From contig NZ_CP110679.1 in assembly GCF_026167525.1 (NCBI RefSeq), forward strand, positions 2,715,501 to 2,779,500: a stretch of DNA of 64,000 bases, given 5' to 3'. How positions within the stretch are numbered: position 1 is the first letter of the stretch; every line of letters starts with the position of its first letter. The notes beneath the pieces are model-generated. The model was not told where the DNA came from and searched no databases. It saw only the letters and a program-made list of their open reading frames with translations. The translations under genes and the position numbers were made by a program. Of this stretch, positions 27,063-35,744 are shown piece after piece. Source of the DNA: Sphingomonas sp. M1-B02 (GTDB taxonomy: Bacteria; Pseudomonadota; Alphaproteobacteria; Sphingomonadales; Sphingomonadaceae).

Positions 27063-27920
27063 ATGCGTACGAAGCGCCGGACGCAGGCTGACATGCAGAT
27101 AGACGCCCACCAGCATTTTTGGAGACTTGCGCGGGGTGACTATGACTGGCCGACGCCCAACTTGACCCCAATCTATCGTGATTTTGGGCCCGACGACCTC
27201 AGCCCACTTCTACGCGAAGTCGGTATAGACGGAACGATCCTTGTTCAGGCAACGCCCACACTCGAGGAAACACTTTTCCTGATCGAGACAGCACGGCAAA
27301 ACCCCATGGTGCGCGGTGTAGTGGGCTGGATCGATTTTGACGCTGGTTCGGCGGCGCGGACAATTGCACGACTCGCCGATGAGGCGCCGCTCAAAGGGTT
27401 GCGGGCGATGATGCAGGGAATGGCGGACGACAGCTGGATCCTTAGCAAGGAGCTTGCGCCAAGGTTTGAGGCGATGGCGACGGGTGGCCTTGTTCTCGAT
27501 GCACTAGTTCGGCCTCACCAACTTCCCGCTCTTGCCAAGTTCGCTTACAAAAATGCTGATTTATCGATCGTCCTCAACCACGCGGGGAAGCCGCAAGTTG
27601 GATATGGCATGTCCCAGCATTGGCGTGATGATATTGCTCGACTGGCAGCAAACCGCAACGTCGTTTGTAAGTTGTCTGGCTTATGGACCGAAGCAGCCGG
27701 TGCGATCCAAGACGGTAACATCCATCCCTACGTAGATCATATACTGTCAGAGTTTGGCGTCAGTCGATTGTTGTGGGGAAGCGATTGGCCGGTCATTCGA
27801 TTGGCTGGGGACTATGTTGATTGGCACACCCAGTGTCGTACTCTCCTCAGGCATTTGTCGCAGCCAGATCAGAGCGCGATTTTCGGTGGGAATGCTAAAA
27901 GGATTTATGCAATCGACTGA
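27063..27920 (+). CDS. Amidohydrolase-family sugar lactonase (L-fuconolactonase type)
   Basis: The 285-residue product is a cog3618-type amidohydrolase: the metal site IDAHQHFW (His16 and His18), IVLNHAGKP in the middle, and WGSDWPV near the C-terminus with the catalytic Asp. This group includes L-fucono-, L-rhamnono- and 2-pyrone-4,6-dicarboxylate lactonases; here the mutarotase and the fucose-type dehydrogenase point to a sugar lactone. The ATG at 27063 has GGAGGGG upstream; the family usually starts at the second Met (27093, MQIDAHQHFW), which has a weaker site. The gene ends 70 bases before the IS element, so it marks the present right end of the catabolic set. Confidence 0.87.
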   Translation: MRTKRRTQADMQIDAHQHFWRLARGDYDWPTPNLTPIYRDFGPDDLSPLLREVGIDGTILVQATPTLEETLFLIETARQNPMVRGVVGWIDFDAGSAARTIARLADEAPLKGLRAMMQGMADDSWILSKELAPRFEAMATGGLVLDALVRPHQLPALAKFAYKNADLSIVLNHAGKPQVGYGMSQHWRDDIARLAANRNVVCKLSGLWTEAAGAIQDGNIHPYVDHILSEFGVSRLLWGSDWPVIRLAGDYVDWHTQCRTLLRHLSQPDQSAIFGGNAKRIYAID

Positions 27921-27990
27921 TGTAGTTCTGGAACCCCTAAGGCGATTAGTAACAGCTGCATTAGACCCCATGCAACCGATGGTAATGGAG

Positions 27991-28830
27991 GGCTCTGTCA
28001 GAGCAATGTGGCGCCGGTCCGCGGTGCTCGTTAACGGGCTGGGCATGAGCCGCAATCGAGAGCGTTGCCACCGAGCCCATTCCGGCGCTTCAACTCCTCA
28101 CCCGAGGTGATCCGCCTCGTAGTGATGATGTACGTTCGGTTTCCTCTCAGCTTACGGAACGTGGAGGACCTGCTGTTCGAGCGCGGCATCGACATCTGCC
28201 ACGAGACCGTGCGGCATTGGTGGAATCGGTTCGGCCCGATGTTTGCCGGCGATATTCGCCGTCAGAGGATCAGTCGGATGCGCGGCTTCCGGCAGTGGCG
28301 GTGGCATCTCGACGAGATGTACGTGAAGCTCAACGGAGAGATGGTCTACCTCTGGCGTGCTGTCGACCATGAGGGCGAGATCCTTGAGAGCTACATCACC
28401 AAGGCCCGCGATAAGAACGCCGCGTTGCACTTCATGAAGAAGGCGCTGAAGCGGCATGGTTCGCCCGAGGCGATCACCACTGATGGGCTCCGGTCGTACA
28501 AGGCGGCGATGAAAGAACTTGGCAATACCGAGAAGCAGGAAGTGGGACGTTGGGCCAACAACCGCGTCGAGAATAGCCACCTCTCATTCCGAAGACGAGA
28601 GCGAGCAATGCTCCGATTTCGACGGATGAAGACGCTGCAGAAATTCGCCAGCGTGCATGCCAACGTTCACAACCACTTCAACCTGGAGCGCCATCTAGTC
28701 GATCGAAAAACGTTCAAGGAACGCCGCTCAGCCGCCCTGGCTGAGTGGCAGATCCTTGCGAGCTAGGCCGCCGCGCTCGAGGGCCAAACTGCATCGTGTG
28801 GAGAGCGGTTCGCATTAGACTGACAGGACC
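27991..28830 (+). mobile_element. IS6-family insertion sequence, 840 bases
   Basis: The element holds one transposase gene and imperfect terminal inverted repeats: GGCTCTGTCAGAGCAATGT at the left and, read from the right end inward, GGTCCTGTCAGTCTAATGC (13 of 19 identical, sharing CTGTCAG). Size and repeats fit IS6. The eight bases outside the ends are TAATGGAG and GCCACCTG, which do not match, so the expected 8-base target duplication is absent. IS6 elements move by replicative fusion and often border deletions or inserted segments. Confidence 0.8.
28065..28766 (+). CDS. IS6-family transposase (DDE)
   Basis: The 233-residue protein has an N-terminal helix-turn-helix-like region (LRNVEDLLFERGIDICHETV, then RHWWNRFGPMF) and a DDE catalytic core: Asp in HLDEMYVKL, Asp in ITTDGLRSYKAA, and Glu in NRVENSHLSFRRRERAMLRF. 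Length and motifs fit intact IS6/IS26-like transposases. TTG at 28065 gives the usual full-length N-terminus; ATG at 28125 would cut into the helix-turn-helix. No frameshift is visible, so the element may still be active. Confidence 0.93.
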   Translation: MPPSPFRRFNSSPEVIRLVVMMYVRFPLSLRNVEDLLFERGIDICHETVRHWWNRFGPMFAGDIRRQRISRMRGFRQWRWHLDEMYVKLNGEMVYLWRAVDHEGEILESYITKARDKNAALHFMKKALKRHGSPEAITTDGLRSYKAAMKELGNTEKQEVGRWANNRVENSHLSFRRRERAMLRFRRMKTLQKFASVHANVHNHFNLERHLVDRKTFKERRSAALAEWQILAS

Positions 28831-29046
28831 GCCACCTGACCTTTTTCCAGGGGATTTCAGGAGATCCGACACTATCCCACAAAATTGTGGGCTGGTTTGG
28901 GGTGACGCGATGGAAAGCTCGCTGCATCCAAGGTCGGGGTGCTGGCAGAGCCAAGGCGACACCGATGGCGACGACATCAATCCGGAAGCCGCCATCGCGC
29001 CCGCCAATCTCGCTGCGCCTCTGCAATGAGGGCGCGGCAATGCCGC

Positions 29047-31002
29047 TTACCGCACCTCGCTATAGACATATTCGTGCTGGCTGTCCCGAATGGTCAGCGT
29101 GCGGGCGCGGTCCTTGTTTCCGATCGAGGCGTCGACGCCGATCCCACCGCCGCCTATCGAAACCAGCGAAACGCTTCCGTCGGGGTTTTTGCGCGTGGCA
29201 ATCGGACCTTCGATGAAGCCGGCCTTCAACCATTTCGCGCCGCCCTGATCGCGGATCGTGATCGAGTTGCCCTCGGGGCTGCGATAGGACGCAGCGAGAT
29301 TGGCGAGCACAGCCGGATCGCCTGGCACCGTCAGACGCGCGCGGCGGGCTGCGGCCTGGGCCTTCATGCGCGCCGCAGCGGAGGCAATGTCCTGCGCGGC
29401 CTCCGGCTGGCCGTCATAGACGACCTCGAGCAGGCGGCGGAGGAAGGGCGCCAGCATCGCCGCGCCGGGATCGGCGTTGGTCAGGATCACTGCGCCGATT
29501 TGCGCCTCGGGCAGGACGTAGAAGTTGCTGTGATAGCCCTGCAGGGTGCCGCCATGCGTCACGACGGGGACGCCCCAGGCGACTCGTTCGAACAGTCCCA
29601 TGCCGTACCAGCTGTCTTCGCCCACTGCGACGCCGCGCCGGCGCCGCTCGACGATATTGGCTTCGCTCACCAGCCGCTTGCCTTCGGGCGTGACGCCCTT
29701 CGACATTTCGAGCTGTGCGTAGCGCGCCATATCGGCAGTGCTCGACCAGGCGCCGCCTGCGGGGCGATGCGGCACGATCAGATGGTTGAATTGGTTCGAA
29801 ATCTCGATCATCCGGCCGTCGACGTCTAGCCCGTGCGGCCGCGCCCAATTGCCGCGTTCTGCCGCTGCATTGTCGAAGGTCGTATCGCGCATGCCCAGCG
29901 GACCGAAGATGCGGCTCTGCATTGCCTTGTCGAACGCGGCGCCAAGCTCCATGCCTGGATAAGCGAGCGAGCCGCCCAGATAGCCGGCCGCCGACGCCAT
30001 CAGGTTGTTGTACTGGAACAGCTCGCCGAATTTGCTGGTTGGCTGGGTAACCGCCAGCTGGCGGAACGTGTCCGAGGCAGGCGCGCCGGCGTCGGCGAGG
30101 ATGAAGGCATAATCCTTGCGCGGCAGCCCGGTGCAGGCACAGACGAGATGGCGCACGAGCACCGACTTGGTCACTTCATCGCTGCCGAGGCGGAAGGCGG
30201 GATAGAGATCGGTGACGTGCTGATCCCAGCGCAATTTGCCTTCGTCGGCGAGCACCGAAAGCAGAAGCGTCGCCATGCCCTTGGTATTGGAGGCGACCAT
30301 GAACTTGGTATGCTCGTCGATCGGCGCGGGTTTGCCGAGCTCGCGCACGCCGACGCCGCCCTGCCAGACGACCTTGCCCTGATCGATCAGGGCAATGCCG
30401 ACGCCGGGCACACCGAGCGCATTCGCGGACTCCGCCACGAAGTCGCGGAGCGCCTGGACTCGGTCGGGCGTCAGCCGATGTGCGGTCTTGCCCGCGAAGC
30501 TTTCGCGGATATAGCCGGCTGGTCGCAAGCTTGACTGGAGAATCGCGGTGGCGGCAGAACGCTTGTTGGCGGTCGCCTCGGCACCGTCGACGATCAGGAC
30601 GGTCCAGGACGTGCCTTTGCGCATTGCGACTGCCGATGCGACCGCGCGTTCGCTTGGGGACGTCTCGTAGGCGATGCTGACGCGTTCGTCCCAGCCCTCG
30701 CTCCGCGTGCCCGGGACGCTCAGCCGGACCTTGCGGGTGACACCGGGCTTATAGAGCGCCCAAGCCTTGGCCGCAGCTGCCTGCGCATTGGCGGCATCGC
30801 CGGCGTCGATCACTGCGATGCTGAGGTCGGACTCGGGCGCCGTGAAGACGGTCGTCGGACCTTGCGTGGTCCCGCGCCAGTCCTTGGGCTGGGTATAGGC
30901 AGTGCCGGACGTCGTCTTGCCGTGCGTATCGGATGGCGGGGCCACTTGCGCGACCGCGGTAAGCGGCAGGCTCATCAGGGCTAGAGCGAACAGAAGTTTC
31001 AT
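29047..31002 (-). CDS. Exported S12-family serine hydrolase (beta-lactamase class C/D-aminopeptidase fold), copy 1
   Basis: The 651-residue protein has a signal peptide (MKLLFALALM to AVAQ), an N-terminal domain of about 170 residues of unknown type, and a class C-type catalytic domain with Ser238-xx-Lys241 (VASNTKGM), Tyr331-x-Asn333 (FQYNNLM) and a THGGTLQGYHSNF motif in place of KTG. The C-terminal 100 residues resemble the DUF3471-like barrel that follows many such hydrolases. S12 proteins act on D-amino-acid peptides, esters or beta-lactams. The ATG at 31002 has GAGG six bases upstream. It is the last of three similar genes read leftward, probably in one operon with the dipeptidase-like gene. 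Confidence 0.88.
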   Translation of the reverse strand: MKLLFALALMSLPLTAVAQVAPPSDTHGKTTSGTAYTQPKDWRGTTQGPTTVFTAPESDLSIAVIDAGDAANAQAAAAKAWALYKPGVTRKVRLSVPGTRSEGWDERVSIAYETSPSERAVASAVAMRKGTSWTVLIVDGAEATANKRSAATAILQSSLRPAGYIRESFAGKTAHRLTPDRVQALRDFVAESANALGVPGVGIALIDQGKVVWQGGVGVRELGKPAPIDEHTKFMVASNTKGMATLLLSVLADEGKLRWDQHVTDLYPAFRLGSDEVTKSVLVRHLVCACTGLPRKDYAFILADAGAPASDTFRQLAVTQPTSKFGELFQYNNLMASAAGYLGGSLAYPGMELGAAFDKAMQSRIFGPLGMRDTTFDNAAAERGNWARPHGLDVDGRMIEISNQFNHLIVPHRPAGGAWSSTADMARYAQLEMSKGVTPEGKRLVSEANIVERRRRGVAVGEDSWYGMGLFERVAWGVPVVTHGGTLQGYHSNFYVLPEAQIGAVILTNADPGAAMLAPFLRRLLEVVYDGQPEAAQDIASAAARMKAQAAARRARLTVPGDPAVLANLAASYRSPEGNSITIRDQGGAKWLKAGFIEGPIATRKNPDGSVSLVSIGGGGIGVDASIGNKDRARTLTIRDSQHEYVYSEVR

Positions 31003-31063
31003 GGCCAACCTCTTTCTTGATGGGGCCGTAGATTCGGCCATTCGGATGGTGTCGAACGGATAG

Positions 31064-31294
31064 TCATTTCGTCGTGCAACGGCGCCGGGGCCCGGCGGCG
31101 TGCTGGATGCTCTCGAAAGCGCCGAGAGCGGCGAAGTCGAGGATCAGGTTCGGGCCTTCGATCACGTCGCCGGCGACGGCGTCGATCGCCTGCTGGAGCG
31201 CGGCGTCGGGCGCGGCCTGCGCGTTCGCGACCGAAATCGGGCCGGCACCGGCCAACGCCGCCACAAACAGCAAGGCCGTTGCCACGTGCTTCAC
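31064..31294 (-). CDS. Small exported protein of unknown function
   Basis: The 76-residue product starts at GTG 31294, with a GA-rich GAGGGGGG site eight bases before, and has a clear signal peptide (VKHVATALLFVAALAGAG to VANAQ). The mature part of about 50 residues includes GDVIEGPNLILDFAALGAF and a basic CT end. It sits between two serine hydrolase genes on the same strand with 61 and 103 bases on either side. It could be a small periplasmic partner, or the remnant N-terminus of a larger gene; no family is recognised. Confidence 0.45.
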   Translation of the reverse strand: MKHVATALLFVAALAGAGPISVANAQAAPDAALQQAIDAVAGDVIEGPNLILDFAALGAFESIQHAAGPRRRCTTK

Positions 31295-31397
31295 GGGATC
31301 CCCCCTCTCGAGCGGGTGCCGGGGTGGGATCCCGCCGTCGGGTGCGCGCAACGGGATCGCGGCAAGGCTCGCACTGCCCGTGTGCGATCGACCAGGC

Positions 31398-32999
31398 TCA
31401 TTTCGGCCCGACGACTGGGGTGAACAGCAGGTCGTGATAATCCCAGCTAAAATCGGCGGCGGGGGAGACGGCCTTCATCGTGATCCGTTCTACCTTGCCG
31501 TCGGCATTCAGACCGAAATTGACGTAGGCCGGCTCGAAACTCTTATCGTCCCAGCGGGTGCGAAAGCTGTCATACTGCCAATGTTCGAGCGTCCCCGTCA
31601 TTCCAGGCGACTGCTTGAAGTCGATGTGGAGCTTGCCGCGCTCGGCGCGAATGCTGATCGGCCCATACCAGGGATCGGTGAAGTCGCCGGCATAGCGCGC
31701 GAGGGGGAGCGACGGGCCGGCCTTGGCGGGCTTGGCCGCTTCGCCGCCCAGCGCCTTCAGCGCGCGCTCCTGCCGCTGCTGCTTGAAGGTGCGCCATGTC
31801 GATACCCAATCCTGCGTGGACGTGCCCAGATAATGGTCGAGCAGCTGATAGGTCAGCCCCTGGATCGTCTCGCCATCCTCTGAATTGATCATCATCGCGA
31901 AGCCGATATTCTTTTCGGGGATCAGCACCACGGTGGCCTGGAAGCCGAAGACGGCGCCGCCGTGCGAGATGATGCGTGCGCCCTTATAATCCTTGACCCC
32001 CCAGCCGAGCGCGTAGGTGCTGAACAGCGGCTGCGCGGCCTTCATCGCCTCGGGCATCGTACCGGTCGGCTGGAGGACGACGGGCTTCCACATCTCGGTC
32101 GCCTGCGCGGGGCTGTACAATTGGCCACCCTCGGGGAGTTTGCCCTGCGCCAGCTGGATCGAGAGCCAGCGCGCCATATCGTTGGCGCTGACCGCCAGGC
32201 CGCCCGCGGGTGCTGCATTGTCGCCCAGGCCCTTGCGCTCGTCGAGAAGCTCTTGCGCGCCGATGCCGCGGAAAGCGCCGCTGGTGCGCGCATGCGGATG
32301 CGCTCGGTCGGCGGTGGTGAAGCGATGCTGGTCGTCGGTGGTAGCGGTCGTCATGCCGCCCTTGCGCAGAACATGTTCTGCGACGAATGCCTCCCAGGTC
32401 TGGCCGCTGACCTCCTCGATCAGCTGGCCGGCGACCATGTAGAGGATGTTGTCATAGGCATAGCCGCTGCGAAAGCTCGTCGCCGGCTTGATGAAGCGCA
32501 GCCGCCGCACGCTTTCCTTGCGGGTCAGATTGGTGCTGGGCACGAACAGCAAGTCGCCCGCGCCGAGGCCGAGGCCGCTGCGATGCACGAGCAGGTCGCG
32601 GATCGTCATTTCGCGCGTCACCCAGGGGTCATACATCTGGAAGCCGGGCAGTCGGTCGATCACCTTGTCATCCCAGCCGATCTTTCCCTGATCGACGAGC
32701 ACCGCGAGCGCGGCGACGGTGAAGGCCTTGCCGGTCGACCCGTTGGGAAAGATCGTGTCGGGCGTGACCGTCTCGGGTGCGCCCAGCTTGCGGACGCCGA
32801 ACCCCTTGGCGAGCGTGACCTTGCCATTCTCGACGATCGCAATCGACATTCCGGGCACGCCGGCCGACTTGCGCAGATCCTCGACGATCCGCTCGAATTC
32901 CGCAGGCGGATCCGCCAGTGCGATCGAGGGGGCGGTCAGCAGCCACAACAGCGTCGCGCCAGATACGAGTCTCGAACGCGAGGGGATCGGGTGCGCCAT
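31398..32999 (-). CDS. Exported S12-family serine hydrolase, copy 2
   Basis: The 533-residue protein has a signal peptide ending near SIALA, a class C-type catalytic domain with Ser88-xx-Lys91 (PNGSTGKAF), Tyr182-x-Asn184 (GYAYDNILY) and SHGGAVFGF, and a C-terminal DUF3471-like beta domain (from about residue 430, YAGDFTDPWYGP). It is a paralogue of its neighbours, but not a close one, so the three likely have different substrates. The promoter is not obvious; only 31 bases separate it from the upstream hydrolase gene, so it is probably cotranscribed with it. Confidence 0.9.
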   Translation of the reverse strand: MAHPIPSRSRLVSGATLLWLLTAPSIALADPPAEFERIVEDLRKSAGVPGMSIAIVENGKVTLAKGFGVRKLGAPETVTPDTIFPNGSTGKAFTVAALAVLVDQGKIGWDDKVIDRLPGFQMYDPWVTREMTIRDLLVHRSGLGLGAGDLLFVPSTNLTRKESVRRLRFIKPATSFRSGYAYDNILYMVAGQLIEEVSGQTWEAFVAEHVLRKGGMTTATTDDQHRFTTADRAHPHARTSGAFRGIGAQELLDERKGLGDNAAPAGGLAVSANDMARWLSIQLAQGKLPEGGQLYSPAQATEMWKPVVLQPTGTMPEAMKAAQPLFSTYALGWGVKDYKGARIISHGGAVFGFQATVVLIPEKNIGFAMMINSEDGETIQGLTYQLLDHYLGTSTQDWVSTWRTFKQQRQERALKALGGEAAKPAKAGPSLPLARYAGDFTDPWYGPISIRAERGKLHIDFKQSPGMTGTLEHWQYDSFRTRWDDKSFEPAYVNFGLNADGKVERITMKAVSPAADFSWDYHDLLFTPVVGPK

Positions 33000-33030
33000 A
33001 TTGAAGTTCCTTGCGAGTGCGGCCGCCGGG

Positions 33031-34509
33031 TCAGGGCTTTACGAAATGGTAGGTCGCGTAAGGTTGCGACGTGAACGACAGGCGCGGATCCTTGGGCGTG
33101 CCATAGAATTCGATCTGGTCGTACGGACCACCCGCGCGCGCGCCGGTGACCTGCTCGTACAGGCGCGGCCCGATCTGGCGCCAGGCGGTCTTCACGCCCT
33201 CTGCCTCGATCGTCAGCATGCGCGCGCCGGCGGCGGCGACGATCAGGTCGCGCTTGGGATCCGGCGTCCGGTTATAGTCGCGACGATTGCCGCGATAGCT
33301 TCCCAGCTGCGGCGGGCTCGCGTCGCCGGCCCATGCGGGCGCGGGCGCTTGCGGGAACAGCCGCCCGATGATCGCGTCGCGCAACTCGGTGCGCGCGGGA
33401 GAGCTTTTCTGCCCACCCGTGGTCGAGACGAAGAAGCCGAAGCCGGCCTGCGGCACGATCACCAGATCGGAATGGAAATCCCCGGTGTTGCCGGCGTGCC
33501 CGATCATCCGGGGTCCGGCATTGCGTTCGACCAGGAAGCCGTGCGCCATGCCGTTCACGCGCGGCGCGTTGGCAAACGAATTGCTGTGTAGCAGGCGTAC
33601 CGATTCGGGCTTCAATATCCGCGCACCGCCCAACCTCCCTTCGCCCAGCATCGCGAGCATGAAGCGCGCCATGTCGGGCCCGCTCGCCGTCGCTGAGCCG
33701 GCAGGCATGATCGAGCTCAGATATTCGAAAGGTTTGGCTACGAACACGCCGTCCGCGAACCTGTAGCCGGTCGCCATATGGTCGCGCATCGCCCGCGGCA
33801 GTGGCTCGCGGAAGGTCGTCGCATTCATGGCGAGCGGTCTGAAAATATGCTTGTCGGCATAGTCGGCGAAGGGCTCGCCCGAAACGCGCTCGACGATAAA
33901 TCCAGCCAGCGCGGCGCCGAAGTTGGAATAGGAAATCTCGGTGCCCGCGTCCCACAGCCGGGCCGGGATGTGCGCCTTGAGCCAATCGCCATAAGGGACG
34001 AGCTTGCTCTCGTCGGCAAAGATGAAGCCGCCGACGTCGCTCATGCCGGGACTGTGCGACAGTAGATCGCGGACGCGGATCGGCTTGCTGCCGAATTCGG
34101 GAATCTTGAAATCGAGATAGCTATTCACGTCCGCGTCGAGCGAGACGCGGCCGAGCTCGACCTGCTGCATCAGCGCGGTCCAGGTGAACAGCTTGGAGAC
34201 CGATCCCGGGCGGAACAAGGTTCGCTGCGGATCGACTGCCAGCCCCTTGTCGATATCAGCAAAGCCGTAGCCGCGCGTGAACAGCACCTTGCCCTGATAG
34301 ACCACGGTCACGACCGCACCGGCCACTTCACGGGTTGCGATCTGCTGGGCGACCACGCCGTCGACAAAGTCCGCCAGGCCCGCGATCCGCGGTGCGGCGA
34401 TCGACGTCGGTCGTGCCTGGGCAAGGGCAGGGCCGACTGCCAGCTGCGAGGAGAGCAACGGCAAGGCCAGCGCGCCGAGCGCGAGGCGAGTGTGAAGTGC
34501 GACCTTCAT
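33031..34509 (-). CDS. Exported S12-family serine hydrolase, copy 3
   Basis: The 492-residue protein has a signal peptide (LGALALPLLSSQLAVG, then PALAQ), a class C-type domain with Ser103-xx-Lys106 (RPGSVSKLF), Tyr194-x-Asn196 (EISYSNFGA) and MIGHAGNTGDF, and a C-terminal beta domain. It is the first of the three tandem serine hydrolases in reading order. I chose ATG 34509 with GGAG seven bases before; the frame to 34701 overlaps the DgcN gene and lacks a signal peptide. A gap of 179 bases separates it from the DgcN-like gene, so an internal promoter is possible. Confidence 0.9.
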   Translation of the reverse strand: MKVALHTRLALGALALPLLSSQLAVGPALAQARPTSIAAPRIAGLADFVDGVVAQQIATREVAGAVVTVVYQGKVLFTRGYGFADIDKGLAVDPQRTLFRPGSVSKLFTWTALMQQVELGRVSLDADVNSYLDFKIPEFGSKPIRVRDLLSHSPGMSDVGGFIFADESKLVPYGDWLKAHIPARLWDAGTEISYSNFGAALAGFIVERVSGEPFADYADKHIFRPLAMNATTFREPLPRAMRDHMATGYRFADGVFVAKPFEYLSSIMPAGSATASGPDMARFMLAMLGEGRLGGARILKPESVRLLHSNSFANAPRVNGMAHGFLVERNAGPRMIGHAGNTGDFHSDLVIVPQAGFGFFVSTTGGQKSSPARTELRDAIIGRLFPQAPAPAWAGDASPPQLGSYRGNRRDYNRTPDPKRDLIVAAAGARMLTIEAEGVKTAWRQIGPRLYEQVTGARAGGPYDQIEFYGTPKDPRLSFTSQPYATYHFVKP

Positions 34510-34688
34510 TGAGGGGCTCCCAGAGATGGGCCGGCACCGTGCGACCGCTTCCATGCTCCGATGGTTAGCAGCGGGATCACATGGACCGGCAGGATAGTGT
34601 AAGCGAGAAACCACTGGCTTGAACGCGAACCCGGGCAACAGGAAACGCTGAAACCAGCTCGATCTGCCGCCGCTGTCCGCCGCGCGGC

Positions 34689-35744
34689 TCAACGAAGGCA
34701 TTCCTCGATGAGCAGGTCAAACGCGGGCCCGCGCCGGATCGGATCGGCGACGGGCAATCCCAGCCGTTCGCTGTCTTGGGCCATCAGTCGGGCCGCCTCG
34801 ACTTCGTCGAGCGCCGACGTATTGTACGCAAGGCCACCGCAGCGGATCGCGGGGTTGGTTCGTCGTCCGAGCAGCAGCGTCAATTCGATGATTTCCTCGA
34901 CGCTCGGCAACGTATATCCGGGAGCACCCAGCACCGTTTCGCGGCCCGGCTCATGGCAGAGAACGAACACATCGGGCTGGCTGCCGTGGAGTAGGCCGAG
35001 CGCCACCCCCGCATAAGCCGGGTGAGCAAGCGAGCCCTGGCCTTCCACCACGTCCCAGTGATCGGGATCGGCATCGGGCGACAAGATCTCGGCCGCGCCC
35101 GCCTCGAAATCCGAGATGATCGCGTCCATCGGTATGCCGCCGCCGGCAATCATGATCCCGGTCTGGCCGGTCGCGCGGAAATCGACATCTAGTCCGCGCT
35201 CCGCAAACGCGCGCGACAATGCCAGCGCAGTATATTTCTTGCCCAGCGCGCAATCGGTTCCGACCGTGAGCAGGCGCTTGCCGGAGCGTTTGCGCCCGGT
35301 CCCGACCGGCAACCCCTCCGGCGGCACCCGCACGTCGATCAGTCGCCGCCCGAGCAGGTGCGCGGTCTCGGCAAGTTCGGGAATGTCGGTGAGACGGACA
35401 TGCATTCCGCTGACGATGTCGAGACCCGATTCGAGCGCTTCGACCAGCGAGGCACGCCAATTTGCCGGGATGATTCCGCCGCTATTGGCGACGCCGATCA
35501 CGAGCGCCCGCGCGCCCGCTGCGAACGCCTCGCCGGATGACATTTGCGGCAGGCCGGTGGTCACCGTCGCGCCCGGTAGCGAAAGCTCTCCGACGCACTT
35601 GTCTCGGGCCCAGTCTCGCAATCCGAACGCCGTCTTTGCAAAGCCTCGCTCGGTCGTGTCTCCCAGGAAGAGCAGATAGGGCTGGGGCAGGACCAACGTT
35701 CCGGCACCGGGGTCGAATGGAGCGTTCACGGTCAGCCGCCCCAT
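34689..35744 (-). CDS. DUF1611/DgcN-family protein (D-glutamate N-acetyltransferase type)
   Basis: The 351-residue protein matches the DUF1611 family: an N-terminal Rossmann-like domain, then a P-loop ATPase-like domain with TVGTDCALGKKYTALAL, RATGQTGIMIAGGGIPMDAI and VEGQGSLAHPAYAGV. Members called DgcN act in D-glutamate catabolism with the epimerase DgcA, by N-acetylating D-Glu. No DgcA-like epimerase is visible here. Instead the gene overlaps the end of the dipeptidase-like gene by 13 bases, so the two are coupled. A role in handling D-amino acids released from peptides is an inference from this context. Confidence 0.8.
   Translation of the reverse strand: MGRLTVNAPFDPGAGTLVLPQPYLLFLGDTTERGFAKTAFGLRDWARDKCVGELSLPGATVTTGLPQMSSGEAFAAGARALVIGVANSGGIIPANWRASLVEALESGLDIVSGMHVRLTDIPELAETAHLLGRRLIDVRVPPEGLPVGTGRKRSGKRLLTVGTDCALGKKYTALALSRAFAERGLDVDFRATGQTGIMIAGGGIPMDAIISDFEAGAAEILSPDADPDHWDVVEGQGSLAHPAYAGVALGLLHGSQPDVFVLCHEPGRETVLGAPGYTLPSVEEIIELTLLLGRRTNPAIRCGGLAYNTSALDEVEAARLMAQDSERLGLPVADPIRRGPAFDLLIEECLR

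Noticed and set aside
31962-33074. Long plus-strand frame opposite the second serine hydrolase
   Set aside because: Antisense shadow of a gene with clear catalytic motifs; composition is not protein-like.
29047-34509. Antibiotic-resistance cluster reading of the three beta-lactamase-like genes
   Set aside because: They lack the KTG box of true class C enzymes (HGG or HAG instead), carry extra C-terminal domains and sit in a peptide-use operon, so resistance is not the likely role.
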